A stretch of DNA of 64,000 nucleotides from an alpha proteobacterium SCGC AAA028-C07 (GTDB taxonomy: Bacteria > Pseudomonadota > Alphaproteobacteria > Pelagibacterales > Pelagibacteraceae): contig ATTB01000001.1 in NCBI GenBank assembly GCA_000419465.1, forward strand, positions 1-64,000. Reading direction: 5' to 3'. Of the stretch, positions 45,084 to 56,068 are shown piece by piece; the first letter of the stretch is position 1; every line of letters starts with the position of its first letter. The position numbers and the translations under genes were made by a program. Under the pieces are notes generated by a model, which was not told the DNA's origin, ran no database searches, and saw only the letters and a program-made list of their open reading frames with translations.

Positions 45084-47234
45084 TTACCTGTTTTTTTTCG
45101 CAATCATTCCAGCCTTGCCCTGTGTTGATCTTCCTATTAATTCTTTTTTTACATCATCGTTATAAACTTTAATTTTGCTACTCATATTAATTTCTAATTC
45201 TCTTTCTTGTAGTTTTCTTATTTCATCTCTTATTTTTGCCGCTTGTTCAAATTCTAAGTTGTCAGCAGCTTTTTTCATTTCTTTTTCTAGCATTTTTAAA
45301 TGTTTTTTAAGATTATCACCAATAGGAATGTCATTATCAAAAGTGACATAATCTTTTTCAAAAACCCCTTCCAAAATGTCATTAATTTTTGATTTGATGG
45401 ACTGAGCGGTTATTTTATTTTTTTTGTTATAATCAATTTGTTTAGTTCTTCTTCTGTTAGTTTCATTGATAGCTTTTTTAATACTTTCTGTTTCATTATC
45501 TGCGTACAAAATAACTTTACCGTCAACATTTCTAGCTGCTCTGCCTATAGTTTGTATTAAGGATCTTTCAGATCTTAAGAAGCCTTCTTTATCGGCATCT
45601 AAAATTGCAACAAGAGCACACTCCGGTATGTCCAATCCTTCTCTTAAAAGATTGATACCAATCAAAACATCAAATACACCAAGTCTTAAGTCTCTTATAA
45701 TTTCTATTCTTTCAAGAGTATCAATATCAGAATGCATATAACGGACCTTAATTCCGTTCTCATCGAGATACTCAGTCAAATCTTCAGCCATTTTTTTTGT
45801 AAGCGTAGTAACAAGTATTCTTTGATTATTTTTAGTGACGGTAATGCATTCATTCAGTAAATCATCCACTTGATTTTTGGCTGGTCTGATAAAAATTGGA
45901 GGATCTATTAGTCCAGTTGGTCTTATAATTTGTTCCGCAAAAACTCCTTTGCTTTGATTTAATTCCCATTCACTTGGCGTTGCAGAAACAAAAATTGTTT
46001 GAGGTCTCATCATATCCCATTCTTCAAATTTTAATGGTCTATTATCCATACAAGAAGGAAGTCTAAAGCCATAATCGGATAAAGTTTTTTTTCTAGTATA
46101 GTCTCCTTTGTACATTCCGTTTAACTGAGGAATAGTGACATGGCTTTCATCAACAAATACTAAACAATTGTCAGGAAGATATTCGAATAATGTTGGAGGT
46201 GGTTCACCAGGATTTCTTCCAGATAAAAATCTGGAATAATTTTCTATTCCAGCGCAACTCCCTGTGGCTTCAATCATTTCAAGATCATATCTAGTCCTTT
46301 CCTCTAATCTTTGTGCTTCTAAAAGTTTCTTTTCATTTCTAAATTTTTCTAAAGTAAGAATTAATTCTTTTTTTATTTCTTTAATTGCTTTTTCTACTGT
46401 TGGTCTAGGTGTGATATAGTGACTATTTCCATATAATTTTATTAAATTAATTTCTTTATTGTCAGCTCCAGTCAGTGGATCAAAGGACTTTATCTGAGTT
46501 ATTTTATTATCTTCAATTGTAATTCTCCATGCCTCATCTTCATAATGAGATGGAAAAACTTCTATATTCTCTCCTCTAACCCTAAAAGTTCCTCTATGAA
46601 AATTTTGATCATTTCTTTTGTATTGAAGCTCAACAAGCCCTTTAATAATTTTATCTCTTTCATAGCTTTCATTTTTTTTAAAAATCAAAGTCATTTTACT
46701 GTAAGAGTCCACAGATCCTAATCCGTAAATACAAGACACGCTTGAAACAATAATGACATCATCTCTTTCTAAGAGAGATCTGGTAGCAGAATGTCTCATT
46801 CTATCTATCTGTTCATTAATAGAAGCTTCTTTTTCTATATAAGTATCCGATCTTGGAACGTAAGCTTCTGGAGTATAGTAGTCATAATAAGAAACGAAAT
46901 ATTCAACGGCGTTATTAGGGAAAAAATTTTTCATTTCACCATATAATTGGGCAGCCAAAGTTTTATTTGGTGCAAGAATTAAAGCCGGACGATTTAATTC
47001 TTCGATGATTTTGGCCATTGTAAAAGTTTTTCCAGAACCAGTCACGCCAAGCAAAACTTGATTTTTTTTGTTGTTTAATATTTCTGTTTTTAAAAAAGAA
47101 ATAGCCTTTGGCTGGTCACCTGCAGGAGTGTATTCAGTTATTAGTTGAAATTTTTTTCCACCTTCTAATTTTTTTGAAGAAAGCTCTTTCGTATTTGATT
47201 TTTCTAATATATTAGTTTCAGAAAGATTTTGCAT
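45084..47234 (-). CDS. uvrB: Excinuclease ABC subunit B
   Basis: The 716-residue helicase-like protein has Walker [17 protein letters not shown], the beta-hairpin [40 protein letters not shown], the DEAD-like VFVDESHVT, motifs V-VI ([44 protein letters not shown]) and a C-terminal UVR domain ([16 protein letters not shown]) that binds UvrC. It verifies damage in excision repair. Its ATG is only 23 bp from the ATG of the divergent aminotransferase. Confidence 0.98.
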   Translation of the reverse strand: MQNLSETNILEKSNTKELSSKKLEGGKKFQLITEYTPAGDQPKAISFLKTEILNNKKNQVLLGVTGSGKTFTMAKIIEELNRPALILAPNKTLAAQLYGEMKNFFPNNAVEYFVSYYDYYTPEAYVPRSDTYIEKEASINEQIDRMRHSATRSLLERDDVIIVSSVSCIYGLGSVDSYSKMTLIFKKNESYERDKIIKGLVELQYKRNDQNFHRGTFRVRGENIEVFPSHYEDEAWRITIEDNKITQIKSFDPLTGADNKEINLIKLYGNSHYITPRPTVEKAIKEIKKELILTLEKFRNEKKLLEAQRLEERTRYDLEMIEATGSCAGIENYSRFLSGRNPGEPPPTLFEYLPDNCLVFVDESHVTIPQLNGMYKGDYTRKKTLSDYGFRLPSCMDNRPLKFEEWDMMRPQTIFVSATPSEWELNQSKGVFAEQIIRPTGLIDPPIFIRPAKNQVDDLLNECITVTKNNQRILVTTLTKKMAEDLTEYLDENGIKVRYMHSDIDTLERIEIIRDLRLGVFDVLIGINLLREGLDIPECALVAILDADKEGFLRSERSLIQTIGRAARNVDGKVILYADNETESIKKAINETNRRRTKQIDYNKKNKITAQSIKSKINDILEGVFEKDYVTFDNDIPIGDNLKKHLKMLEKEMKKAADNLEFEQAAKIRDEIRKLQERELEINMSSKIKVYNDDVKKELIGRSTQGKAGMIAKKNR

Positions 47235-47257
47235 ATTCCAAAATATAATTAATTTAA

Positions 47258-48478
47258 ATGTCTATACTATCAACTTCTTTATCGAGAATAAAAGAATCTC
47301 CTACAATTGCAATTACTCAGAAAGCTAGACTGTTAAAAGAAAGCGGAAAAGAAGTAATAGCTTTAGCTTCGGGAGAACCAGATTTTGACACTCCAGACAA
47401 TATAAAAGCTGCTGCAATTAAAGCTATTAAAGAAGGCCAAACAAAATATACGGCCGTTGATGGGACTCCAGAGTTAAAGAAAGCAATTGTTAATAAATTT
47501 AAAAGAGAGAATAATTTAAGTTTCGATGTAGAAAATATTACAGTTGGAACAGGCGGTAAGCAGGTAATTTATAACTGCATTCTTGCAACTATTAATCCAG
47601 GAGATGAAGTTATTATTCCAGCGCCATATTGGGTTTCATATCCTGATATAGTTTTATTAGCTGGAGGAACTCCAAAGTTTGTAGAGTGCGATGAACAAAG
47701 TGATTTTAAGATTTCTGCAGAACAACTTGAACAATTAATAACAAACAAGACAAAGTGGTTTATTTTAAATTCTCCAGCTAATCCTACTGGAATGTGTTAC
47801 TCAAGATCAGAGTTAACTGAATTAGTTAAGGTTTTAAAAAAACATAAACACGTTAACATTTTAACAGACGATATCTATGAGCATATTATTTATCAAGATG
47901 TCAAAAGCGCTAATGATCCAAAATTTGTAAACATTTTAGAAATTGATAGCGCTCTAAAAGATAGAACTATAGTTATAAATGGAGTGAGTAAAGCTTATGC
48001 AATGACAGGCTGGAGAATTGGATATGCTGCTGGTCCAAAAGAATTAATAAAAGGAATACAGAAAATTCAATCTCAATCAACGACCAATCCATCTTCTATA
48101 AGTCAAGCCGCTGCAGTCGAAGCTCTTAATGGAGATCAAAGTTTTATTAACACTAGAGCTTTAGAGTTTAAAAAAAGAAGAGATTTTGTTGTCCATGCCC
48201 TAAATAATATTAATGGATTAACCTGCGTAAATCCTCAGGGTGCATTTTATGTTTTTCCTAATTGTAAAAAGACAATGAATAAAAAAACATCTAGTGGAAA
48301 AATTATTAAAAACGATACAGATTTTGCAACTTACTTATTAGAAGAGACGGGCGTTGCAATTGTTCAAGGGTCAGCATTTGGATTAGAAGGTTATTTTAGA
48401 ATTTCTTATGCAACTTCTATGCAAATTTTAGAAAAAGCCGTAATAAAGATTAAAAGTTTTTGCGAAAGTCTAAAATAG
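47258..48478 (+). CDS. aspC: Aspartate aminotransferase (class I, Ib type)
   Basis: The 406-residue PLP enzyme starts [47 protein letters not shown], a subgroup Ib aminotransferase N-terminus, and has the PLP lysine in [20 protein letters not shown]. In alphaproteobacteria such enzymes transaminate aspartate and sometimes prephenate. Substrate range cannot be told from sequence. It ends 3 bp before convergent trxB. Confidence 0.92.
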   Translation: MSILSTSLSRIKESPTIAITQKARLLKESGKEVIALASGEPDFDTPDNIKAAAIKAIKEGQTKYTAVDGTPELKKAIVNKFKRENNLSFDVENITVGTGGKQVIYNCILATINPGDEVIIPAPYWVSYPDIVLLAGGTPKFVECDEQSDFKISAEQLEQLITNKTKWFILNSPANPTGMCYSRSELTELVKVLKKHKHVNILTDDIYEHIIYQDVKSANDPKFVNILEIDSALKDRTIVINGVSKAYAMTGWRIGYAAGPKELIKGIQKIQSQSTTNPSSISQAAAVEALNGDQSFINTRALEFKKRRDFVVHALNNINGLTCVNPQGAFYVFPNCKKTMNKKTSSGKIIKNDTDFATYLLEETGVAIVQGSAFGLEGYFRISYATSMQILEKAVIKIKSFCESLK

Positions 48479-48480
48479 TC

Positions 48481-49422
48481 TTAGTGGTTAGATAAATGTC
48501 TTTCAGCCTCAAGAGCAGCCATGCATCCCATTCCAGCCGCTGTAACAGCTTGTCTATATAGTTTATCTTTTACATCTCCTGCAGCAAATACTCCTGGCAC
48601 ATTAGTCTTTGTAGAGTCGGGCTGAGTTATTATATAGCCGTTACTATCCATATTGATTTGTCCTTTAAACAAAGCTGTTGCCGGGTCATGTCCGATTGCA
48701 ACAAAAAGTCCATGTGTTTGAATTTCTGTGATGGTATTTGTTTTGATATTTTTTAATTTAACAGCAGTTACTCCTTTAGGGTTTTCTGTTCCGACAATTT
48801 CTGAAACAACACTATCCCAAATCACATTGATTTTTGGATGCGAAAACAATTTTTTTTGTAATAATTTTTCTGCCTTTAGTTCACCTTTTCTGTGAACAAG
48901 TGTTATTTTTTTTGCAAAATTTGTAAGAAATAGAGATTCTTCAACTGCAGAATTTCCTCCTCCCACAACAACAACATCTTTGTTTTTATAAAAGAAACCG
49001 TCACAAGTTGCGCAAGCAGAAACGCCAAATCCTTTATACTTTTCCTCTGAATCTAAATTTAACCATCTCGCCTGTGCGCCAGTTGAAATAATAATGCTTT
49101 CTGCAAAGTAATGAGTTCCGGAGTCTCCAATTATTTCAAAAGGTTTTTTATTAAAATTAACTGTAGAGATATGATCTTCAATGAATTTTGTTCCAACTTT
49201 TAGCGCCTGTTCTTTCATTTGTTCCATTAACCAAGGACCTTGAATTACATCTGCAAATCCTGGGAAATTTTCAACATCAGTAGTGATCGTTAACTGACCG
49301 CCTGGTTGTGAACCAGCAATTAAAACTGGTTCAAGCATTGCCCTTGCGGCATAAATTGCGGCTGTATATCCGGCGGGACCAGACCCAATAATAATTACTT
49401 TATTTATTTTATCGACATTCAT
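48481..49422 (-). CDS. trxB: Thioredoxin-disulfide reductase
   Basis: I use the ATG at 49422 (MNVDKINKVIIIGSGPAGYTAAIYAA) instead of the track's 49470, since the extra leader is not part of the family. The 313 residues have two Rossmann motifs (GSGPAG, GGGNSA), the redox-active CATC in ACATCDGFF and the FAD segment TNVPGVFAAGDVKD. It reduces thioredoxin with NADPH in the cytoplasm. It is divergent from the ELM1-like gene. Confidence 0.96.
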   Translation of the reverse strand: MNVDKINKVIIIGSGPAGYTAAIYAARAMLEPVLIAGSQPGGQLTITTDVENFPGFADVIQGPWLMEQMKEQALKVGTKFIEDHISTVNFNKKPFEIIGDSGTHYFAESIIISTGAQARWLNLDSEEKYKGFGVSACATCDGFFYKNKDVVVVGGGNSAVEESLFLTNFAKKITLVHRKGELKAEKLLQKKLFSHPKINVIWDSVVSEIVGTENPKGVTAVKLKNIKTNTITEIQTHGLFVAIGHDPATALFKGQINMDSNGYIITQPDSTKTNVPGVFAAGDVKDKLYRQAVTAAGMGCMAALEAERHLSNH

Positions 49423-49469
49423 TGTAGATTTTAATTTATAATACTTATAATTAATTATCATTTTAAACA

Positions 49470-50414
49470 ATGAGATATTTTAAAGCATTATTATTAACAG
49501 AAGGCGCTCATGGCATGGTGAGCCAAGTAGAAGGTTTAGCAAAAGCTTTAAAATTGGATTTTAATCATTGTTTTGTAAATTTAAAAAAACCATGGAGATA
49601 CTTTCCTATAAATTTAGTGCCCGTTAGCAAATCTGTTATTGATGGAAAAATTCCAGATCAAATAGAGAATCAAATTCTGATTTCATGCGGAAAAAATAGT
49701 ATTATTTCTTCTTTGTTTTTAAAAAGAAATAATAAGAATTTATTCAATATTCATATTCAGAACCCTAAAGTCAATTTTTCAAATTTTGATTTAATTGTTG
49801 CTCCCGAGCATGATCAAATAAAAGGAAGCAACGTATTAAGCACGTTTGGCGCCCTTCATTATATTACTAAACAAGAAATCGATAATAGTAGTAATTTTTT
49901 CTCAAAATATAATTTATCTGAAAAAGACAAGATTGTTTCTTTAATCCTAGGAGGCCCCAATAGGTATTATGATTTTAACGAGATTGATCTTGGAAATATT
50001 TTTTTATCAATAAGAGATCATTTTTTAAACAAAGGTTTTAAATTAATTCTTGTTAGATCAAGAAGAACACCAGACAATATTATTGATTTTGCTAAAAAGT
50101 TTTTTTTAAATTCAGCGGTTATTATTGATTTTGTCAGTAAAGAATTTTATTTATCAGCTCTTAAATTATCCAAAACAATTATTGTAACTTGCGATTCTAC
50201 TTCAATGGTTTCTGAGTGTGCGGTCACACAAAAGCCAATATTTGTGGCTAAAATGAAGGCAAAGAGAAGAAATAATAGGTTTGAGTATTTTCTTAATAGT
50301 TTTAGAGAGAAGGGGATTATTAAATTTTTGGGAGAAAATACTGATAATTGGAGTTATCCGGAATTAGATGAGACAAAACGTATTGCGAGAATAATAAAAG
50401 AAAGGTTAAATTAG
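49470..50414 (+). CDS. ELM1-like (DUF1022) protein
   Basis: The 314-residue protein matches the mitochondrial-fission ELM1/DUF1022 family: LLLTEGAHGMVSQVEGLAKAL at the N-terminus, DLIVAPEHDQIKGSNVLSTFGALHYIT, a LGGPNRYYDF loop and IIVTCDSTSMVSECAVTQKPIFV near the C-terminus. The architecture resembles GT-B glycosyltransferases and nucleoside-sugar binding folds, but the bacterial function is not known to me. It is followed after 5 bp by the oxygenase-like gene, suggesting a two-gene unit. Confidence 0.88.
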   Translation: MRYFKALLLTEGAHGMVSQVEGLAKALKLDFNHCFVNLKKPWRYFPINLVPVSKSVIDGKIPDQIENQILISCGKNSIISSLFLKRNNKNLFNIHIQNPKVNFSNFDLIVAPEHDQIKGSNVLSTFGALHYITKQEIDNSSNFFSKYNLSEKDKIVSLILGGPNRYYDFNEIDLGNIFLSIRDHFLNKGFKLILVRSRRTPDNIIDFAKKFFLNSAVIIDFVSKEFYLSALKLSKTIIVTCDSTSMVSECAVTQKPIFVAKMKAKRRNNRFEYFLNSFREKGIIKFLGENTDNWSYPELDETKRIARIIKERLN

Positions 50415-50419
50415 TATTA

Positions 50420-51076
50420 ATGAGTTTTTTAAAATCATTTCAAAATAAATCAGCTTATTCAAACTATCCATTTGATCACTGGGAGTTAACAGAACCATTG
50501 ACTGATGGGCAAATAAAAGAAATTTGTGAAGCAAAGGTTCCGGAAATTAAAATTGATTTTGATGGTACTAGAGCAGTAGACGGCGGTGCAGGGACATATA
50601 GATCTGGAGATCCAACTGGTGGAAAAGCAGGAAAGATAAGAGAGTTTGTTACAAAGGTTAATTATAAAGACTATCCGCATTTAAAAAAATTTATCGATGA
50701 ATTATGTAAGATGGAAACAGCTAAATATGTTGGTTCAAAAATTAAAAAAGATTTAAGCAAAGCTTATGTGCGAGTTGAAATCATAGCTGACAGAGTTGGT
50801 TTTTGGCTAAAACCCCATTGTGACATTAAAGAAAAATTAATGTCCTGCCTGTTATTTGCAAATCCAGATAATTATGAATCTGAAGAGTTAGGCACTGATT
50901 TCTATGATAAGAATTTAAAGTTAGTAAAAACTGTCCCTTATAAAAATAATTATGGATATGTTTTTACAAGCGGTCCTGACACTTGGCATGGATTAGAGAA
51001 AAAAGAGATCAAAAGAGACAGAAGATGTCTTCAAGTAAATTATGTAACTTTCGAAACTGACTGGAAAGTTAATTAA
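50420..51076 (+). CDS. 2-oxoglutarate/Fe(II) oxygenase-like protein
   Basis: The 218-residue product has a likely facial triad: His and Asp in [17 protein letters not shown], the distal His in [26 protein letters not shown], and a following Arg for 2-oxoglutarate. This is the double-stranded beta-helix pattern HxD...H of prolyl-hydroxylase-like oxygenases. The substrate is unknown; neighbours suggest co-expression with the ELM1-like protein. The stop overlaps convergent carB by 4 bp. Confidence 0.8.
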   Translation: MSFLKSFQNKSAYSNYPFDHWELTEPLTDGQIKEICEAKVPEIKIDFDGTRAVDGGAGTYRSGDPTGGKAGKIREFVTKVNYKDYPHLKKFIDELCKMETAKYVGSKIKKDLSKAYVRVEIIADRVGFWLKPHCDIKEKLMSCLLFANPDNYESEELGTDFYDKNLKLVKTVPYKNNYGYVFTSGPDTWHGLEKKEIKRDRRCLQVNYVTFETDWKVN

Positions 51077-54000
51077 TTTATATCCTGCAAAGCAAGAACT
51101 TCAAATTTAGAATTTTTTAAAGACTTAATAGCCTCAGTAATTGCATTGGCCCCAGCAATAGTTGTGTAGTAAGGAGTACCACTTGTAAGAGCTGCTCTTC
51201 TAAGAGAAAAAGAGTCCTTTATAGATTGTTTTCCTTGTGACGTATTTATAACTAAAGAAATTTTCTTTTCATTAAGCGACTCTTCAATATGAGGTTTTCC
51301 TTCCATAACTTTATTAATTTTTTTACATTCAACTCCTGATGAATTTAAAAAATCAGAAGTTCCAGATGTCCCAAGGATATCAAATCCTAATTTTTTAAGT
51401 TCTTGTGCAATTTTCAAAATATGTTTTCTGTCATCTTTTTTTACCGACAGGAAAGCTATGCCAGATTTTGGAATTTTGTTGCCAGTTGCAAATTGACTTT
51501 TAGCAAAAGCAAGACCAAATGTTTTATCAATTCCCATAACCTCCCCAGTTGATTTCATCTCAGGTCCCAACAAAGTGTCCACATTTGGAAATTTGTTAAA
51601 AGGAAATACAGCTTCTTTAACAGAATATAATTTATGATTTTTCTTATTTAAATTTAGATCTTTTAATTTTAAACCCGTCATTACTTTTGTTGCAATTTTT
51701 GCAACAGGAACTCCAATAGATTTTGCTACAAAAGGTACAGTTCTGCTAGCTCTTGGATTTACTTCTAAGACATAAACTCGATCATCTTTTACAGCAAATT
51801 GAATATTTAAAAGTCCTAATACCCTTAAACCAAAAGCAATTTTCTTTGTTTGTTTTGATATTTCATCAATAACATTTTGTTTTAATGAATATGGAGGAAT
51901 ACAACATGCAGAATCTCCAGAATGAATTCCCGCCTCTTCAATATGTTCCATTATCCCTGCAATAAAAACATCTTTGCCATCACAAATAGCATCCACATCA
52001 ACTTCAATTGCATCGTTAATAAATTTATCTATTAGAACAGGTTCTTTTCCTGAAACTTTAACCGCTTCTTTTATATATTTTTTAAGATGATCTTCATCGT
52101 ATACAATTTCCATAGCTCTACCGCCTAAAACATAAGAAGGTCTTATTACTATTGGGAAATTTATTTTTTTTGCAATTTCAAGTGCTTCAGCCTCAGATCT
52201 TGCAAGTCCACTTTCTGCTTGAAGTAATTCTTCTTTGATTACAAAATTTTTAAATTTCTCTCTATCTTCAGCAAGATCAATAGATTCAAGTTGAGTACCT
52301 AAGATTGGAATATTGTTTTCATGAATAAATTTTGCAAGTTTTAATGGTGTTTGTCCTCCAAACTGAACTATAACACCAAAAAGAGAGCCGTTACTTTTTT
52401 CTTTATTAATAATTTCAATTACATGCTCCTCAGTCAAAGGCTCAAAATATAACCTATCACTTGTATCATAATCAGTTGAGACTGTTTCTGGATTACAGTT
52501 AATCATGATGGTTTCATAATTAACCTCTTTTAATGCGTAACTTGCCTGACAACAGCAGTAATCAAATTCTACTCCTTGTCCTATTCTGTTTGGTCCGCTA
52601 CCTAGAATAATAACCTTTTTTTTATTTGTTGGCTCAGACTCACAAGCATTTAGATCGCTACTTCCATAAGTAGAATACATATAAGGAGTTTTAGATTCAA
52701 ACTCTCCTGCGCATGTATCAATTTTTTTATATATAGGGTGAATTTTAAATTTATTCCTAGCTGATCTTACATCGTTACTTTTTATTTTTAAAATCTTTGC
52801 AATTTTTCTATCTGAAAAACCTATTGATTTAATATATTGGAGTTTTTCTTTATTATTTAAAACATCTTCATCTTTAATTTGAGTTTCTACAGTAACCAGT
52901 TCTTGTATTTGTTCTAAAAACCATTTATCTATTTTTGTCATTTCATAGATCTCATTTAGTTTTAGATCTCTTCTAAAAGCCTCAGCTACATAAAGTATTT
53001 TTTGAGGAGTTCTTTCTATGAGTTTTTTCTTTAAATCTTGCATATTTATTTCTTCGTTTTGATCAAAGCCATCAAGTCCAATTTCTAATGAACCTAATGC
53101 TTTTTGAACGGACTCTTTAAAGTTTCCTCCGATAGACATTACTTCACCAACAGACTTCATTGCTGTTCCAAGTATTGCATCAGTATTTTTGAATTTTTCA
53201 AATGCAAATCTTGGAATTTTAGTTACCACATAATCTATAGTTGGTTCGAATGAGGCAGGGGTTGTTCCCGTGATTTCATTCTTTAATTCATCCAAAGTGT
53301 AACCAACAGCAAGTTTTGCGGCTACCTTTGCTATTGGAAACCCAGTTGCTTTTGAAGCTAGCGCAGAAGATCTAGAAACCCTTGGATTCATCTCAATAAT
53401 AATCATTCTTCCATTTTTTGGATTGATTGCGAATTGAACGTTAGAACCTCCCGTTTCAACTCCAATTTTTCTAATACATTTAAAAGAAGCATCTCTCATG
53501 ATCTGATATTCTTTGTCAGTCAAAGTTAATGCGGGAGCGACAGTAATAGAATCTCCTGTATGAATTCCCATTGGATCAACATTTTCGATGGAGCAAATAA
53601 TTATACAGTTATCGTTTTTGTCCCTAACTACTTCCATTTCAAATTCTTTCCAACCTAACAAAGATTCTTCTATTAAAACTTCTTTTGTTGGAGAAAGATC
53701 GAGACCATTTGCTATAATTTTTAAGTACTCTTCTTCAGTGTAAGCAATTCCACCGCCAGATCCACCAAGAGTAAAAGAAGGCCTGATAATTGCTGGCAGG
53801 CCAATTGATTTTAAACTTTTTTTTGCATCTTCAATTGATCTACAAATTATAGATTTTGCACACTCAAGACCAATGTCGGTCATATTTTTTTTAAATTTTT
53901 CTCTATCCTCAGCATTTTCTATTGCTTCAGAATTGGCGCCTATTAATTCAATATTATATTTTTTTAATATTCCTTCCTTCTTAAGTGCCATAGCAGCATT

Positions 54001-54288
54001 AAGTGCAGTTTGACCTCCCATAGTTGGCAGTATTGCATCAGGCTTTTCTTTTTTGATAATCTCTTCAATAATTTCAGTGGTAATAGGCTCAATATAAGTT
54101 TTATCAGCAACATCAGGGTCAGTCATAATTGTTGCTGGATTTGAGTTAATTAAAATAATTCTATAACCATCAGATCTTAGTGCTTTACATGCTTGCGTTC
54201 CTGAATAATCAAATTCGCATGCTTGACCAATAATAATAGGTCCCGCCCCAATAACTAAAATTGATTTTATATCTTTTCTTTTAGGCAT
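51073..54288 (-). CDS. carB: Carbamoyl-phosphate synthase large subunit
   Basis: The 1071-residue enzyme has two homologous ATP-grasp halves: [29 protein letters not shown] starting the first and [29 protein letters not shown] the second, each with its metal-binding EMNPR or EVNPR ([16 protein letters not shown]). The C-terminal MGS-like domain (about 940-1071) is the allosteric region. With CarA it makes carbamoyl phosphate for pyrimidines and arginine. It overlaps carA by 8 bp. Confidence 0.98.
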   Translation of the reverse strand: MPKRKDIKSILVIGAGPIIIGQACEFDYSGTQACKALRSDGYRIILINSNPATIMTDPDVADKTYIEPITTEIIEEIIKKEKPDAILPTMGGQTALNAAMALKKEGILKKYNIELIGANSEAIENAEDREKFKKNMTDIGLECAKSIICRSIEDAKKSLKSIGLPAIIRPSFTLGGSGGGIAYTEEEYLKIIANGLDLSPTKEVLIEESLLGWKEFEMEVVRDKNDNCIIICSIENVDPMGIHTGDSITVAPALTLTDKEYQIMRDASFKCIRKIGVETGGSNVQFAINPKNGRMIIIEMNPRVSRSSALASKATGFPIAKVAAKLAVGYTLDELKNEITGTTPASFEPTIDYVVTKIPRFAFEKFKNTDAILGTAMKSVGEVMSIGGNFKESVQKALGSLEIGLDGFDQNEEINMQDLKKKLIERTPQKILYVAEAFRRDLKLNEIYEMTKIDKWFLEQIQELVTVETQIKDEDVLNNKEKLQYIKSIGFSDRKIAKILKIKSNDVRSARNKFKIHPIYKKIDTCAGEFESKTPYMYSTYGSSDLNACESEPTNKKKVIILGSGPNRIGQGVEFDYCCCQASYALKEVNYETIMINCNPETVSTDYDTSDRLYFEPLTEEHVIEIINKEKSNGSLFGVIVQFGGQTPLKLAKFIHENNIPILGTQLESIDLAEDREKFKNFVIKEELLQAESGLARSEAEALEIAKKINFPIVIRPSYVLGGRAMEIVYDEDHLKKYIKEAVKVSGKEPVLIDKFINDAIEVDVDAICDGKDVFIAGIMEHIEEAGIHSGDSACCIPPYSLKQNVIDEISKQTKKIAFGLRVLGLLNIQFAVKDDRVYVLEVNPRASRTVPFVAKSIGVPVAKIATKVMTGLKLKDLNLNKKNHKLYSVKEAVFPFNKFPNVDTLLGPEMKSTGEVMGIDKTFGLAFAKSQFATGNKIPKSGIAFLSVKKDDRKHILKIAQELKKLGFDILGTSGTSDFLNSSGVECKKINKVMEGKPHIEESLNEKKISLVINTSQGKQSIKDSFSLRRAALTSGTPYYTTIAGANAITEAIKSLKNSKFEVLALQDIN

Positions 54289-55480
54289 TAATTTTATTTT
54301 TTTCTATTAAATTTATAAAATCTTTAAAAAGATAGTTGCTATCATGCGGACCGGGAGATGCTTCTGGATGATATTGCACAGAAAATGCCGGTTTAATTTT
54401 TGATTTTATACCTTCAATAGATGTATCAAAAAGAGACACATGGGTTACCTCAACATCTTTAGGCAGGCTATCTTTTGTAACTTCAAAGCCATGATTTTGA
54501 CTTGTAATTTCTACTTTATTATTTGATAAATTTTTAACAGGATGGTTTGCGCCTCTGTGGCCTTGATGCATTCTTTTTGTTTTTGCACCAAGACTTAAAG
54601 CTAGTAATTGATGGCCCAAACATATTCCAAATACGGGTGTATTTGAGGATATTATTTCTTGAATTATTTTAATTGCATATTTTCCTGTAAGATCCGGATC
54701 TCCAGGTCCATTAGATAAAAAAACACCATCTGGTTTTAAAGCAAGTATATCTTTAGCAGCGGTTGTTGAGGGGACAACAGTTACTTTACATTCCAGTTCA
54801 GAGAAATTTCTTAAAATATTAGTTTTAATACCGTAATCAATTGCAACAATATTATATTTATTATTCTTTTGAACTTCATATCCTTTCGCACTCCATAATT
54901 TATTACCAATCCATTGATAAGATTTTTTGCAAGTTACCTCTCTAGTAAGATCTGAATTTTCTAAGCTAGGTAATTTTTTTGTAATCTCTAAAAGTTCTTT
55001 TACATTATGCTTTCCATCTTCTCTGAAAGCTATCGTAGCTTTTTTTGGCCCAAACTTTCTTATTTTTAAAGTAAGTTTTCTAGTATCAATCCCATAAATT
55101 GCAGTAATGTTATTTTTTTTTAACCACTGATCTAAATTTTCTAAAGCCCTAAAGTTAGACGAATGAGTTACTTCAGCGCTGAATATTGCGCCCTTAACCC
55201 AAGTTTTATCTCCTTCTAAATCTTCATTATTGGCACCCACATTACCAATATGAGGAAAAGTAAAATTTATAATTTGTCCTGAGTAAGAAGGATCCGTTAG
55301 TATTTCTTGGTAACCGGTAATTGAAGTATTAAAACATATTTCACCAGAAGAAATTCCGTAAGCACCAATTCCAAATCCATGGAACTCTTCTCCATCTTCA
55401 AGAATTAAAATAGCATTAGAATTAATAGAACTTTTTATTTTGTATTTATTTTCTAAATTAGTTTCTTTAGACAAATACAA
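54281..55480 (-). CDS. carA: Carbamoyl-phosphate synthase small subunit
   Basis: The 399-residue glutaminase subunit has the N-terminal [46 protein letters not shown] and a class I amidotransferase domain with the Cys in [14 protein letters not shown] and the His/Glu in [13 protein letters not shown]. The reading frame has no ATG before the conserved core; TTG at 55480 (or TTG at 55474) is the likely start, and the ATG at 55485 is in another frame. It leads the carA-carB operon. Confidence 0.95.
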   Translation of the reverse strand: MYLSKETNLENKYKIKSSINSNAILILEDGEEFHGFGIGAYGISSGEICFNTSITGYQEILTDPSYSGQIINFTFPHIGNVGANNEDLEGDKTWVKGAIFSAEVTHSSNFRALENLDQWLKKNNITAIYGIDTRKLTLKIRKFGPKKATIAFREDGKHNVKELLEITKKLPSLENSDLTREVTCKKSYQWIGNKLWSAKGYEVQKNNKYNIVAIDYGIKTNILRNFSELECKVTVVPSTTAAKDILALKPDGVFLSNGPGDPDLTGKYAIKIIQEIISSNTPVFGICLGHQLLALSLGAKTKRMHQGHRGANHPVKNLSNNKVEITSQNHGFEVTKDSLPKDVEVTHVSLFDTSIEGIKSKIKPAFSVQYHPEASPGPHDSNYLFKDFINLIEKNKINA

Positions 55481-55603
55481 CCCATGAGTTAAGAGCTTTT
55501 AAGTTATTTAAAAGTTGGCGAACATTATGAAAAAGTTAATCGCCAGTCAAGTTGGTAATATTTTCTTTTGAGCAATTGGATTATTTAGAGTAATTTAAAA
55601 CTT
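55481..55603. other. Intergenic region between carA and yqeY with imperfect dyad
   Basis: This 123-bp divergent spacer contains TGGCGA (55514-55519) and TCGCCA, 16 bases apart, which could pair as a stem closed further by AC/GT. No T-tract follows, so it is not an obvious terminator. It must hold promoters for both carAB and the yqeY-dnaG-rpoD run, but I see no convincing -35/-10 pair. Confidence 0.3.
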
Positions 55604-56068
55604 ATGAATTTATTAGATAAGGTAAATGCTCAATTAAAAGAATCAGCACTTAAACAAGATAAAGACAAGGTTCTTACTTTAAGACTCATCGTTTCTGCAG
55701 TGAAAGATAAAGAAATTGAAAAGAGAGGAGCCGGAGTAAAAGACACTTCAATTAAAGATGAAGATGTAATTGCAGTTCTTAACAAAATGTTAAAACAAAG
55801 AAGGGAATCATTAGATATCTATAAAAAAGCTTCAAGAAATGATTTGGCAGAAAAAGAAGATAAGGAAATAAATATTATTCAAGAATTTCTTCCAAAACAA
55901 CTAGATGATAGTGAAACTAAAAAAGTTTGCGAAAGCGCAATCAAGGATTCAGGGGCGACCTCAATTAAGGATATGGGAAAAGCAATGGCAATTTTAAAGT
56001 CCAAATATTCTGGCAGTATAGATTTTTCTAAAGCAGGAACATTATTAAAAGAACTATTAAGTAAATGA
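55604..56068 (+). CDS. GatB/YqeY domain-containing protein
   Basis: The 154-residue protein fits YqeY: LLDKVNAQLKESALKQDKDKVLTLRLIVSAVKDKEIEKRG, then DVIAVLNKMLKQRRESLDIYKKASRNDLAEKEDKEINIIQEFLPKQLDDSE and a C-terminal KDMGKAMAILKSKYSGSIDFSKAG. The family is related to the tail domain of the amidotransferase GatB and may bind tRNA; its function is unclear. It overlaps dnaG by 4 bp (ATGA), a common yqeY-dnaG-rpoD order. Confidence 0.92.
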   Translation: MNLLDKVNAQLKESALKQDKDKVLTLRLIVSAVKDKEIEKRGAGVKDTSIKDEDVIAVLNKMLKQRRESLDIYKKASRNDLAEKEDKEINIIQEFLPKQLDDSETKKVCESAIKDSGATSIKDMGKAMAILKSKYSGSIDFSKAGTLLKELLSK

